From Planctomycetota bacterium (GTDB taxonomy: Bacteria; Planctomycetota; Phycisphaerae; UBA1845), in contig JAKQDH010000066.1 in NCBI GenBank assembly GCA_029558835.1, positions 62,001-126,000 on the forward strand: a stretch of DNA of 64,000 nucleotides, given 5' to 3'. Below the pieces are notes generated by a model, which was not told where the DNA came from, ran no database searches, and saw only the letters and a program-made list of their open reading frames with translations. The position numbers and the translations under genes are program-made. How positions within the stretch are numbered: position 1 is the first letter of the stretch; each line of letters starts with the position of its first letter. Of the stretch, positions 1 to 9,208 are shown piece after piece.

Positions 1-2583
1 CACCCCCGCACGCCGGGCTTCCGGCAGGCGGGCGGCCCTCTCCAGCAGGTCGCATACGTACTCGACGAGCACGCCGGCCAGAACCAGCAGGACGATACTG
101 GCGAGCAGGCCCGTGCCGATGAACTCCACCAGCACGCCGTAGCCGACGATCTGCAACACCAGCAGCACGAGCACGCCAATGAACACCACGGGATACAGGG
201 CAGCGGCCAGCGTCGACACCCAATGCTGGTACCGGCTCCCGACGACGCCCAGGGCACGCTCCCGGCGCAACAGGAAGCCCAGCAGCATCAGCAACAGCCC
301 GGTCTTGAATACCTCCAGCAGGGCACCGCGCACGGCCGGCGCCACGTCCAGCGCGTACAGACACAGCGGCAGCGCGCCAACCACCAGCGCGAAGATCAAC
401 AGAGCCGCAAGCCAGCGGCGGTAGTGCCGCGCCACGGTCTCACTGCACGGCAGAACCCGCTGCTCGGGCTCCTCCGTTGCGAACACGTGATGGACCAGGA
501 TCAACACGATCACGCCGGCCACCAGGAACCCAACGCCGGTCAGAATCAGGCTGCGGGCTGCGTCACCCAGATCGAGGACCTCGACGAGCACCCATGCTCC
601 TGCACCCACCGCCAGGGGCAGCGAAGCGCCCTGTGTCAAGCGCCAGCCCAGCAGATTGAGCCGTTCGCTAAGCCGGTGCTCGTCTTCCCCGGCTGCGTTT
701 GTTGGTGAGTGCCGAAAGCCCGACGCCAGGCGCAGAGTCCGACGCCGGGCGTAGCGGCGCAGCCACTCCGCGGCCACGGCCAGGATGAACAGCACGATGC
801 CCAGCACGCCCCAGGACTCGCGTCCCACCTGCACGAAATCGCCGGCGAAGGCATCCAGCTTCCGCGCGAGCTGGTGACGCACGTTGGGGCGAATCCCGAG
901 CAGTTCGTCGAACTCATCCTCCAGCGTCCCCGCGTCAGCCGCCGTTGGCGATCGGAGGACGTGCAGTCCCAGCAGTTGGCTCACTTCCAGGCGGATGGCG
1001 GGGAAATCCAGGCCCGCCAACCCCGATTCCCGCCGCTGCACGGCCGACCAGTATGCCTCCTGCTCGACCTGCCGCAGCTTTGCCACGTACTCGTTGTGGA
1101 GCTTGAGCGATTCCTTCAGGCGGGCGACGAGATCGCGGGCGTCCCGGATGGTCTCCGCCATCGCCTGGTACAGACCCGAACGCAGGGTGGTCGCTTCCGT
1201 TTCCAGGCGGGTGTGCTCGGCCGGGTTCGCCCCCTCCAGTGCTGTCGTCAGTTCCTGCGCCAGGCTCCGGAAGTGCCGGAGGACCTTCTCCCGCAACACC
1301 TGTAAGTCGTACAGTTCGGAGACGGTCTCGGTGAGCTTCGCCTGCACCTGCACACGTTCCGTTTCGTACGCCCGGCGTTCCTCGCGGGCGCGGGCGCGCA
1401 GTTCCATGGCCTCCTGCCCGGTACGCTGTTCGAGCGAGGCGGACAACTCGTCCCAGGTCGCCGTGGACAGAGCGATCCGATCACGAACGCGGTCCAGCGC
1501 GGCGCTGGAGAACCTCTGCTGCAAAGCCGTCAGCAGCGCCTGGTTCTTGAAGTACTTCAGCAGCACCCGCTCGCGGAAGCCCTGCAACTTCAGGAACGCC
1601 TGGTCGTGCACCGTGGTGGCCCGGGCCTGTTGGGCGGCAATGTCCTGAAGTGTCTTCGTGCGGCGTGCCTCGGTCAGGGTGGCCAGGCGCTCCTGCAACG
1701 CTGCCACGTAGGTGCGCAGGGCCGCGACGTACTGCTCCGCGTGCGTCGCTTCCAGCCGGTTAGCCTGGTAGCGCAAGGGCACGCCTTTGAGCACCAGTTC
1801 CGTCCGCGCGATCTGGACGTCGAGGAGGCGGCGCTGCAAGTCCCGGCGCTCCATTTCGCCCGCCGCCGCCGACGTCCCGTCCGACATGGGCACCTGGAAC
1901 TTCTGGCGTTGCTCGCGCAGGTCGGTGAGTTCGGCCTCGCGCGCCTCGCGCTCCTGCCTCAGACCAACGGTCAGTTCCGCGGTGCGCTGCGCTTGCTGCT
2001 CACCCAGCGCGGCCAACTCGCTTTCCCACTGGCGGAGCTCGGCCGAGAGTTGTTCGAATTGCCCATCCGTGACCGGCTGGTCCGCCGCCTGCGCCTCCAG
2101 CGCGGCCTGCTCCTGCCGCAGCTCCTCCATGCGCGCCGTCAACTCCGCCAGATACTCCGGGCTGGAGAGCTTGCTCAGATGATCCTGCAGCGCCGCGAGG
2201 GCGTCGAGTTGGGTGACGTATGCCTCCCACTCGCGGATGAGATTGGTTCGCCACTGGAGCAGCGTGGTGCCGAGTTCGTCCGTCGGCGGGGCAGCGCTCT
2301 CCACCAGGGGTCGCAGCAGCGCCAGCCGAGCTTGCGCCAACGCCCGCCGCGGGGCGACGTCCTCGCGGGTCTCGGGCCCCTTGAGCAGGAGAGGGTCCGT
2401 AGTAGGGAACTGGCCGGGCTGGGCGGCAGGCGCCGGCCCGGCCGGCGGAGCCTGTGCCGCAGGCGCGGGGCCGGTGCTGGGCGGGGGCGCCGGCTGCGGC
2501 GTCTCAGTTGGCTGCGCCCGCATCGCCAGCGCAGTCGGCCCGGTCAGCACAAAGACGGCAATGGCAAGCAATCGGCCGATCAT
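1..2583 (-). CDS. MscK/KefA-like mechanosensitive channel, N-terminal part (runs off left edge)
   Basis: The minus strand is open from ATG 2583-2581 to the left edge, 861 codons without a stop, so the gene is incomplete. A GAGGGAG ribosome site lies just upstream. Residues 1-21 form a signal peptide (MIGRLLAIAVFVLTGPTALA), followed by a Pro/Ala-rich linker to about residue 55. Residues 70-540 are charged and rich in Glu, Gln, Leu and Ala, predicting a long periplasmic coiled coil like the porin-type domain of MscK. From about residue 588 there are at least six hydrophobic segments (about 590-605, 655-705, 729-750, 757-776, 794-841). The pore-forming MscS domain that should follow lies outside the window, so the assignment rests on architecture. 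Members of this family open under membrane tension to release solutes. It is transcribed away from hemW. Confidence 0.75.
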   Translation of the reverse strand, partial: MIGRLLAIAVFVLTGPTALAMRAQPTETPQPAPPPSTGPAPAAQAPPAGPAPAAQPGQFPTTDPLLLKGPETREDVAPRRALAQARLALLRPLVESAAPPTDELGTTLLQWRTNLIREWEAYVTQLDALAALQDHLSKLSSPEYLAELTARMEELRQEQAALEAQAADQPVTDGQFEQLSAELRQWESELAALGEQQAQRTAELTVGLRQEREAREAELTDLREQRQKFQVPMSDGTSAAAGEMERRDLQRRLLDVQIARTELVLKGVPLRYQANRLEATHAEQYVAALRTYVAALQERLATLTEARRTKTLQDIAAQQARATTVHDQAFLKLQGFRERVLLKYFKNQALLTALQQRFSSAALDRVRDRIALSTATWDELSASLEQRTGQEAMELRARAREERRAYETERVQVQAKLTETVSELYDLQVLREKVLRHFRSLAQELTTALEGANPAEHTRLETEATTLRSGLYQAMAETIRDARDLVARLKESLKLHNEYVAKLRQVEQEAYWSAVQRRESGLAGLDFPAIRLEVSQLLGLHVLRSPTAADAGTLEDEFDELLGIRPNVRHQLARKLDAFAGDFVQVGRESWGVLGIVLFILAVAAEWLRRYARRRTLRLASGFRHSPTNAAGEDEHRLSERLNLLGWRLTQGASLPLAVGAGAWVLVEVLDLGDAARSLILTGVGFLVAGVIVLILVHHVFATEEPEQRVLPCSETVARHYRRWLAALLIFALVVGALPLCLYALDVAPAVRGALLEVFKTGLLLMLLGFLLRRERALGVVGSRYQHWVSTLAAALYPVVFIGVLVLLVLQIVGYGVLVEFIGTGLLASIVLLVLAGVLVEYVCDLLERAARLPEARRAGV

Positions 2584-3006
2584 GGCACGCTCCCTCAACG
2601 GCACCACTACGTGGCTACGGGCTGACGTTAGTTGATTCTGACTCGCCGCGCGCGGTATCGGCGGGACACAACACCGTGCTGCTACAGGCCGGCGAGCCCT
2701 CCAAGCCGCGCAACTGTGTTGACCGTAACGGAGCGACCGCGGCTCGTCAAGCGCAGCGCGCCGCGAGCCTAGGCGCGCTCGCCGATCGCGGCTATCGTTC
2801 TCCTTGCGCCCGGCACGACTTCGGCATCGTTTGCGGGATCCGACAGCTTGCTGCACGAGTCCTGGTCCGCCGCGGCGACCGGTGCCTTCGGCGCTTTCTG
2901 CGTCGGCCGCGGGGGGCCGACGCTGCTTCAGGAACCGTCGCCCGACTCCGCCAACCCGCCGGTACGCGGGAACGAAGCAGGTGCTTCCGTGGCATCACCG
3001 ATCGAC
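2584..3006. other. Intergenic region between divergent channel gene and hemW
   Basis: No gene is supported in these 423 bases. A palindromic repeat of the GCGTCGGCC-N-GGCCGACGC type lies at about 2900-2931, and the same motif recurs near 9165, 23205 and 63757. Open frames running leftward from hemW through this stretch carry no ribosome site and encode the repeat, so they are not used as the hemW start. The region should contain promoters for both flanking genes, but no convincing -35/-10 pair was found. Confidence 0.5.
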
Positions 3007-4197
3007 ATGACCGCCGGCGCCACCCGAAGTCGCGAGCAGAGCGCTGGGTGCGGGTTGTACGTGCACGTCCCCTACTGCCGGCGCAAATGCGGCTACTGCG
3101 ACTTCTACTCCGTGCCGGTGCATGATCGGCCGGTCGAGCGTCTGGTCGCCGCCATCAGCGCGGAGCTGGATCGGCGGCTGGCGGAGTGCGTCCTCCCGGT
3201 ACACACCATCTACATCGGCGGCGGCACGCCGACCATCCTGCCGGTGGAAGCGCTGGGCTCCCTGCTGCACGCGCTGCGGCCGGTGGTGGCGACGCACCGG
3301 CCGGTCGAGTTCACCGTCGAGGCCAACCCGGGCACGGTGGATGAGCGCAGGGCCGCGGTGCTGGTCGATGCGGGTGTCACGCGCGTGTCACTCGGAGCCC
3401 AGTCCTTCATCCCCGCGGAACTGGCAACGCTGGACCGCGAACATGCTCCGGCCGACTTGACCCGCTCCGTCGCGACGTTACGGGCCGCGGGGATTCGGCA
3501 GATCAACCTCGACCTGATCTTCGGCATTCCCGACCAGACGCCGGCAAGCTGGTCGGCCTCGCTGAAGCAGGTCCTGGACGCGGGCGTCGAGCACCTCGCC
3601 TGTTACGGCCTGACCTATGAGCCGGGCACGCCCCTGACCGAGCGGCTCGCGCGGGGCGAGGTGACGCGCTGCCCGGAGTCCCTCGAAGCCGACATGTACG
3701 AGCAGGCGATGGACTTCCTGCCCGCCCACGGCTTCGACCAGTATGAGATCAGCAACTTCGCCCGGCCGGGCTCCCAGTGCCGCCACAACCTGCTGTACTG
3801 GCACAATGAGCCGTATCTCGGCGTGGGCCCGTCGGCCGCGGGGTGCGTCGGACGCCGACGCTACCGCAACGTCGAAGACGTCGACGAGTACCTGACCAGT
3901 CTCGAAGCCGGCCGCCTGGCCGAGGAGGAGGTCGAGCTCCTCGACGACGAGATGCTGATGCACGAGTTGCTGCTGATGCAGCTTCGCCTCACGGAAGGTC
4001 TGGCCGTCGAGGTGTTCCGCCAGCGCACCGGTATGGACCCGCTCCAGCTGCTCCAGGAGCCGCTTGGTCGCCTCACCACGCTCGGCCTGCTTACCGTGGG
4101 GACGACCCACGTCGCTCTTACCCGCGCCGGCCGGCTGCTGGCGGACCGGGTCATCCTGGAGCTCGTACGGGCCTGTCCGCCGGGTGTCAGGCATTGA
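3007..4197 (+). CDS. hemW: HemW-like radical SAM protein (HemN/CPO family)
   Basis: The product (396 aa from ATG 3007) begins with the radical SAM core: YVHVPYC-RRK-CGYC near residues 17-29 gives the Cys-x3-Cys-x2-Cys 4Fe-4S site, and IYIGGGTPT is the glycine-rich SAM-binding motif. The C-terminal half matches the HemN accessory domain (YEISNFA, CRHNLLYW and the Gly-rich GVGPSAAG). Length fits HemW (about 380 aa) better than true HemN (about 450 aa), and the N-terminal extension of HemN is absent. HemW is regarded as a heme chaperone rather than a coproporphyrinogen oxidase, though older annotations call it an oxidase. No good ribosome site precedes ATG 3007. A longer frame from 2848 was rejected because its first 53 residues encode repeat sequence. 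Confidence 0.88.
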   Translation: MTAGATRSREQSAGCGLYVHVPYCRRKCGYCDFYSVPVHDRPVERLVAAISAELDRRLAECVLPVHTIYIGGGTPTILPVEALGSLLHALRPVVATHRPVEFTVEANPGTVDERRAAVLVDAGVTRVSLGAQSFIPAELATLDREHAPADLTRSVATLRAAGIRQINLDLIFGIPDQTPASWSASLKQVLDAGVEHLACYGLTYEPGTPLTERLARGEVTRCPESLEADMYEQAMDFLPAHGFDQYEISNFARPGSQCRHNLLYWHNEPYLGVGPSAAGCVGRRRYRNVEDVDEYLTSLEAGRLAEEEVELLDDEMLMHELLLMQLRLTEGLAVEVFRQRTGMDPLQLLQEPLGRLTTLGLLTVGTTHVALTRAGRLLADRVILELVRACPPGVRH

Positions 4198-4439
4198 ACC
4201 GTATTCTGCGTGACGTCCCACGCCGCCGCGGCCGCACGACCCCTCGTTGCGTCGGACCCCGGCCCGTGTTACACGTGTCGCACGTGGCGGGGGCAACGCC
4301 ATACCGAGGACGAGCGTAGGGCAGGTGGAACCCGCTCTGGTCCGCGTCGGAGGAGTCTCAGGGGATGATACACCGGCGGGCGGAGCCCGCCCTACATCGG
4401 CGACGCCACCGCAAACGGCGCGGCCGTGGAGATCGGGGC

Positions 4440-5009
<570 letters not shown>

Positions 5010-5183
5010 AGCGGGTGACAGCGGCCCGTGTTGCGTATCCAGTTCATTTCCAAGGGCTTACAGCAAGCCGGCACGCAAGCGTCAGGTTGAGGTGGCTTCG
5101 ATGCGCCGCGGGTGCGCACCATTTCCGAACGCCTGCCGTTCCCGCAGCCAACGGGAATATTTAACGATTTTGCGGTCGTGAAG

Positions 5184-5211
5184 TTGATTTGCTCACCATC
5201 ATGCCTACAGT
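5184..5211 (+). promoter_or_regulatory. Possible sigma70 promoter of the PEP-CTERM leader
   Basis: TTGATT (5184-5189) and TACAGT (5206-5211) are separated by 16 bases, each matching 4 of 6 consensus positions. Transcription would start near 5218 and give a leader of about 300 bases ending at the terminator at 5488. It was found by eye only. Confidence 0.35.
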
Positions 5212-5217
5212 CGAGGC

Positions 5218-5517
5218 AGTTCGGGGCGCGATCTTCAATCAACGATCGGGACGAACTCGTCGGGCTGCCGGTCAAACAAGCCGGATGCTGCCTCCCGGGG
5301 CTGCGGCCGGACGGTCGCAGCCCCATCCGTCGTACCGCAGCGGTGCGGCAGCTACCCGGCGTCTGACGGGGCCGCGGCTGCGGCAGGGTGGGCAGCGTCA
5401 ACGCCACCGGTGCGTCCCTACGCGACCCACGCTGAACGTCGAGGGCGTACTGTGCCTGCGGCGGCCCGATGTGCCTGACAGCGAACCGAGCGCGCGGTGT
5501 CGCGCGCTCTTTGTCTT
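5218..5517 (+). ncRNA. Candidate structured leader or small RNA before the PEP-CTERM gene
   Basis: This gene-free stretch contains strong local structure. A 12-bp hairpin occupies 5297-5324 (GGGGCTGCGGCC with GGTCGCAGCCCC, loop ggac). A smaller CCGCA/TGCGG hairpin lies at 5335-5348. The stretch ends in a perfect intrinsic terminator 25 bases before the next gene. A promoter-like pair sits just upstream. The arrangement fits either a stand-alone small RNA or a leader that controls read-through into the PEP-CTERM gene. No known riboswitch signature (cobalamin, TPP, glycine, c-di-GMP) was recognised. Confidence 0.4.
5488..5517 (+). terminator. Perfect 9-bp intrinsic terminator
   Basis: GAGCGCGCG (5488-5496) pairs without mismatch with CGCGCGCTC (5501-5509) around the loop GTGT, and TTTGTCTT follows. 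It lies 35 bases before the ATG at 5543 and is oriented toward that gene, so it would act either on an upstream RNA or as an attenuator. Confidence 0.8.
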
Positions 5518-5542
5518 AGTTTGGAACTGAAGGAGCAATGAC

Positions 5543-6241
5543 ATGTCGGGCCGTACGAATCGAATCGTGACTGCTGTGCTTGTGGCAACCGCGCTTGCCG
5601 TTGCCGGACCGTCCGCGTGGGCGAACCTGCTGGTTGATCCCGGCTTTGAGGTCAACCCGCTCGACAACTACGCGACCGTGCTGGGCGACTTCACGACGTA
5701 CCAGGGTGTGTGGGGGGTTGAGGTGGCGACCATCACCGGTGCCGAGAACGGCGTCACGCCGCCGGAAGGCGTCAAGATGTTGCGGATGGACGACGACGGG
5801 CTCGTCGCCACGCAGGGCTTCCAGGTCACCGACGTGACCGCGTACGCGGGCATCATCGACGCCGGCAGCGCTCTGGTAAGCGCTAACGCCCTGTTCAACG
5901 TAGACATGCACGTCCCGGCGGCCTCCGGTGGCGTTACCATGCTGTTCTTCAGCGCCGCCAACTTCGGTTCCCAGATCGGCGTGCCGGCTTCGGGCGGGTT
6001 CACGCTCGACGCCTCCCCCGCCACCTGGGAGACCTCGTCAGTGCTCGCTCCCATTCCCGTTGGCACGCGCTGGCTGGTGACGCAGGTGGCGTATGGCAAC
6101 GCGTCGCTCATGGGGACCGACGGTGCGGTCCATCCGGGGTATGTGGACGCAGCGGTCCTGCGCGTCGTGCCCGAACCGGGCAGCCTGGCGCTGCTTGGCG
6201 CGGCCGGCCTGCTGGCCGTGCTGCGGCGTCGGCGCCGCTAG
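5543..6241 (+). CDS. PEP-CTERM sorting domain secreted protein
   Basis: A 232-aa protein with an N-terminal signal peptide (hydrophobic core at residues 8-22, cleavage after AWA near residue 27). The C-terminus carries a PEP-CTERM tripartite signal: VPEPG, a hydrophobic helix (LALLGAAGLLAVL) and a terminal run of arginines. In this family the tail is recognised by exosortase and the protein is processed at the cell surface, often with export of exopolysaccharide. The 170-residue middle has the look of a carbohydrate-binding jelly roll (it begins NLLVDPGFEVNP) but no catalytic motif is visible. AAGGAG at 5530-5535 is seven bases before ATG 5543. No exosortase gene is in the window. Expression may be controlled by the terminator-bearing leader. 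Confidence 0.88.
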   Translation: MSGRTNRIVTAVLVATALAVAGPSAWANLLVDPGFEVNPLDNYATVLGDFTTYQGVWGVEVATITGAENGVTPPEGVKMLRMDDDGLVATQGFQVTDVTAYAGIIDAGSALVSANALFNVDMHVPAASGGVTMLFFSAANFGSQIGVPASGGFTLDASPATWETSSVLAPIPVGTRWLVTQVAYGNASLMGTDGAVHPGYVDAAVLRVVPEPGSLALLGAAGLLAVLRRRRR

Positions 6242-6272
6242 TTAGTGATTCAGTCCTTGCTTCCTCGCGACT

Positions 6273-6353
6273 GCCTCGTGGCGGCGTGATCTCCGTGTGC
6301 AGTTCGTCGACGCTTACGTGCTCACGAACTGCACACGGAGACGCGCACGAGGC
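6273..6353. terminator. Large perfect hairpin between convergent genes
   Basis: An 18-base perfect inverted repeat (6290-6307 with 6324-6341; arm TCTCCGTGTGCAGTTCGT) is nested inside an 8-base pair of arms (GCCTCGTG 6273-6280, CACGAGGC 6346-6353). It sits in the gap between the convergent PEP-CTERM and acyl-CoA dehydrogenase genes. There is no T tract on either strand, so a bidirectional terminator role is inferred from position only. Confidence 0.55.
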
Positions 6354-6410
6354 CTGCCGGCACCTGGTGCTCTCCACCGGTCGCAATGCCTTGCTGAGTC
6401 ACCACAGCGC

Positions 6411-8192
6411 TCAGAGGTTACCTGGAGGCGGACCGGCGAGGGTTGCATAGGCCTCGACGGCGGTGCGGTTACCGCTGCACGCGTACTGAAGGTCACGATG
6501 CAGCGTAGGCAGGTGCAATTCAAGGAAGCGCTTGGCGACGACTTGTTTGCGTTCGTTGCCCTCGGCCTGCCGCAGGAACAGGTGGCCGACCATCACCGTG
6601 ATGGCCGCGTCCACCAGCGACCGGCCGTGGAGGTCCATGTACTCCGCGCCGCGCTCCTTCACGAACGCAACGGTCTTGAGAACTTCCTCCCGGGCGGCTA
6701 CCAGCTTGCGGCTCAGCTCGTGCAGCGCTTTGTCGAGGTAGTCGTGCTGCTCGGCCTCGGTCACCCAGGACTCGAACGCGCCGGAGCAGACGCCGCGGAC
6801 GGCCGCCACGATCTGAAGCTGGCTGGTGCCCTCGTAAATAGCGGTGATGCGGGCGTCGCGCAGGTAGCGCTCGACGGGGTAATCGGTCATATAGCCGGAG
6901 CCGCCGAGAACCTGGACCGCGTCATTGGTGACGCGGATGGACATCTCGGAGGCGTAATACTTGCTCATCGGGGTGAGCATGCCGTTGAGGCGCTTGTAGG
7001 TGCGAGCGTCGTTCTTGCGTCGCTTCACCTCGGCAGCGTCGCTGGGCGGGCTGAACTCCAGCACCCGGAGGTTGTTGTTCTCGAGGTCGCAGACGCGGGC
7101 GGTCTCGAGCAGCAGGGCGCGGGCGGCCTCGATATCGAGCTTCATCCGCGTGACCAGGTCGGCGACCGCGGGCAGGCGCTCGATGGCGACGCCGAACTGC
7201 TTGCGGGTGTGGGCGTACTGGCGGGCGATGCGGTAGGCGGCCTCGGCCACCCCGAGCGCCTGGGCGGCAACGCCGACCCGGGCGCCGTTCATCAGGCTCA
7301 TCACGTAGCGAATCAGGCCAAGCTGGCGCTCGCCAATCAGCAGGGCCGGCGCGTCGTCGTAGACCAGCTCGCACGTTGGGGAGCCGTGGATGCCAAGCTT
7401 CTTCTCCAGGTGACGCACCTTGATGCGCGGCCCGCGTTCGGCCAGGAAGAGGCTCAGCCCGCGGCCGTCCTTGATCTCCGGTTCGCTGCGGGCGAGCGTC
7501 AGCAGGATGTCACCGCAGCCGTTGGTGATGAAGCGCTTGACGCCGGTGAGCCGCCACTGCCCGTCCGGGTCCTGCCAGGCGCGGAGGGCGACCGCCTGCA
7601 AGTCGCTGCCGGCGTCGGGCTCGGTGAGCACCATCGCTCCGGTCACTTCGCCGTTGGCGAAGCGCGGCAGATAGCGGTCCTTGATGTCCTGGCCGGCGAA
7701 GGCGTTGATGGTCTCGGCGATGCCCTGCAATCCGAACAGGTTCATCAGCGAGCAGTCCGCCCGGCTGATCATCTCGATGGCCATGCCGTAGATGACGTTG
7801 GGGCAGTTCAGTCCGCCGTACTGGCGCGGCAGCGTGAAGCCCATCAGGTCCGCCTGGGCGAGGACCCGCAGGTTCTGCTGGACGGCCGGGCCGAGCGTGA
7901 CCGTACCGTCGGGATTGAGCGTGTTGCCTTCCCGGTCAACCTGCTCGGCACGCGGAGCGATGTGGTTGGCGGCCACGTCGCCGACGACGGTGAGGATGCG
8001 TCGGTAATTGTCGATGGCGTCGGCGGCGTCACGCGGTGCATACTCCACCCCCGGCCCGTCGGTCGTGGTGAAGTTGTCCTCCTGCACCGCGGCCACGGCC
8101 GCCAGGTCCAGGTGCCCAAACAGGAACTGCAAATCCTCGTTGTCCAGAAAGAAATTGCCCACGGAGTAGCTCCGGTTTAGAGCGCCTAACAT
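6411..8192 (-). CDS. Acyl-CoA dehydrogenase, long 593-aa form
   Basis: A flavoprotein of the acyl-CoA dehydrogenase family. LTEPDAGSD matches the FAD/substrate signature near residue 170. The segment AIYEGTSQLQ carries the catalytic base Glu, with the C-terminal FAD-binding helices around it. At 593 aa it is longer than classical enzymes (about 380 aa) and has the extended C-terminal domain of the DmdC/AidB-like long class. The substrate cannot be read from sequence. ATG 8192 is chosen because an AGGGAGGGG ribosome site precedes it and the frame upstream encodes a CCCTCTCC repeat. It is last in a minus-strand run behind etfB, etfA and an MNT-HEPN pair, so ETF is its likely electron acceptor. 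Confidence 0.92.
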   Translation of the reverse strand: MLGALNRSYSVGNFFLDNEDLQFLFGHLDLAAVAAVQEDNFTTTDGPGVEYAPRDAADAIDNYRRILTVVGDVAANHIAPRAEQVDREGNTLNPDGTVTLGPAVQQNLRVLAQADLMGFTLPRQYGGLNCPNVIYGMAIEMISRADCSLMNLFGLQGIAETINAFAGQDIKDRYLPRFANGEVTGAMVLTEPDAGSDLQAVALRAWQDPDGQWRLTGVKRFITNGCGDILLTLARSEPEIKDGRGLSLFLAERGPRIKVRHLEKKLGIHGSPTCELVYDDAPALLIGERQLGLIRYVMSLMNGARVGVAAQALGVAEAAYRIARQYAHTRKQFGVAIERLPAVADLVTRMKLDIEAARALLLETARVCDLENNNLRVLEFSPPSDAAEVKRRKNDARTYKRLNGMLTPMSKYYASEMSIRVTNDAVQVLGGSGYMTDYPVERYLRDARITAIYEGTSQLQIVAAVRGVCSGAFESWVTEAEQHDYLDKALHELSRKLVAAREEVLKTVAFVKERGAEYMDLHGRSLVDAAITVMVGHLFLRQAEGNERKQVVAKRFLELHLPTLHRDLQYACSGNRTAVEAYATLAGPPPGNL

Positions 8193-8290
8193 ACCCCCCT
8201 CCCTTCCAGGGAGGGGTGCGGGGAGGGTCGGACCCCACCGGTATTCCCGCCTCACCCTACCCTCTCCCCCGAGGCGGAGAGGGGTTCTGT
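8193..8290. repeat. Composite CCCCTCCC / CCCTCTCC palindromic repeat, copy 1
   Basis: Two adjacent palindromes, CCCCTCCC-N-GGGAGGGG with GGGGAGGGT, then CCTCACCCTACCCTCTCCC-N-GAGAGGGG. The repeat directly abuts the dehydrogenase start codon and on that strand supplies its purine-rich ribosome site. Related copies lie at 15915-16078, 18300-18395, 21781-21818, 40790-40890, 47697-47740 and 48846-48879. Confidence 0.8.
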
Positions 8291-8299
8291 TGGGCGCTC

Positions 8300-8719
8300 T
8301 TATGCCTGCTCGACCACCTGCCGCGCGGCGCTGAGCACTTCGGTGGCGGCCGCCACGGCGGTCTGGAAGTCCTCCTCATCGAAGTTCTCGGCGGCAGTGC
8401 CGCTGGCCAGGCCGTTGGGATACCGCGTCCCGATGTAGTAGCGATCCAGGCGCCGAGCCGCACCACCCAAGGTACCGAACGTGCTGTGCGCGGCGGCCAC
8501 GTGCTTGAGCAGGGCAACCACGCCGTGCATCAGGATGACGCGTTCCCCGGCGCGAATCAGAACCGCCTTGAGCGCCAACTCCGCCGCCTGCTGGGCCTGA
8601 AAACACCCGGCTGCCCAGTACTTTCCCTCGCCGTTCCAGCGCGCCACGGCCAGGTGCTCCTCCGCCTGCCGCAGCCAGCGACGGGCTTCAGTCAGGTTGT
8701 TGTCAGTTGGCGGAGTCAT
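8300..8719 (-). CDS. HEPN domain protein, partner of the MNT nucleotidyltransferase
   Basis: A 139-aa all-helical protein of the HEPN family (PF05168 type). It opens with a helix ending WLRQAEEHL, followed by CFQAQQAAELALKA, the family hallmark, and later RRLDRYYIGTRYPN. The RNase-type R-x4-6-H motif of toxic HEPN proteins is not evident here. ATG 8719 overlaps the last 17 bases of the upstream MNT frame, a translational coupling typical of MNT-HEPN pairs. In characterised pairs the nucleotidyltransferase modifies and silences the HEPN partner. The longer frame to 8737 adds six unconserved residues. It is followed by the acyl-CoA dehydrogenase, so the pair lies inside a metabolic gene cluster. 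Confidence 0.85.
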   Translation of the reverse strand: MTPPTDNNLTEARRWLRQAEEHLAVARWNGEGKYWAAGCFQAQQAAELALKAVLIRAGERVILMHGVVALLKHVAAAHSTFGTLGGAARRLDRYYIGTRYPNGLASGTAAENFDEEDFQTAVAAATEVLSAARQVVEQA

Positions 8720-9050
8720 ACAGAACCCGTCCCTCACGGTCGATCATCTCCATCAGCGCATTGCCATCGGCGCGGAGTCGCTGGAGCTCTTCCGGCGTGT
8801 ACACCAGCGGCTGGATCGACATCTCGCTGTCCAGCACTTCGAGCACCCGCTCAATGCGCTCGACGAAGCGCTGGTCCGTGTCGAGAACGACCAGCAGGTC
8901 CACGTCGCTACCTTCATGGAAATCGCCCCGGGCGTGCGAGCCGAAGACAACGACCCGCTGGGCGCCGAGGCGACGCAGCGCCTCCGTGACGCGCGTCAAC
9001 TCCCGCTCGATGCGGGGTTGCTGTTGTTGTTGCCAGTGGCTCAGCTTCAT
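8703..9050 (-). CDS. MNT-family minimal nucleotidyltransferase
   Basis: A 115-aa protein with the polymerase-beta-like minimal nucleotidyltransferase core: VVVFGSHARG followed by SDVDLLVVL supplies the GS motif and the two metal-binding Asp residues, so catalysis looks intact. The family transfers AMP or another nucleotide to a protein or small substrate; MNT partners of HEPN toxins act as antitoxins by this reaction. GGAG lies six bases before ATG 9050, which is preferred over ATG 9065. The N-terminus has a Gln run (WQQQQQP). The gene overlaps the HEPN gene by 17 bases. It lies 159 bases downstream of etfA, a gap that carries a GTCGGCC palindromic repeat. Confidence 0.88.
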   Translation of the reverse strand: MKLSHWQQQQQPRIERELTRVTEALRRLGAQRVVVFGSHARGDFHEGSDVDLLVVLDTDQRFVERIERVLEVLDSEMSIQPLVYTPEELQRLRADGNALMEMIDREGRVLYDSAN

Positions 9051-9208
9051 GGGCGGCTCCAGCACTTCGGAGACCTTCCGACGATTGCGGACCGGAGGTC
9101 TGCTGAGAAACTCCTGGCTCGCCGTGGGCGCCTCGACGAACGCCGCGTCTTGAATCCTCTGCGTCGGCCGCGTGAGGCCGACGCTACTCCTTCTGCAGGC
9201 TGCCGAAC

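Noticed and set aside
6297..8180. A 627-codon plus-strand open frame opposite the acyl-CoA dehydrogenase
   Set aside because: It is antisense to a gene with clear family motifs and its translation is His/Val/Leu/Arg-rich without any motif; a shadow caused by high GC.
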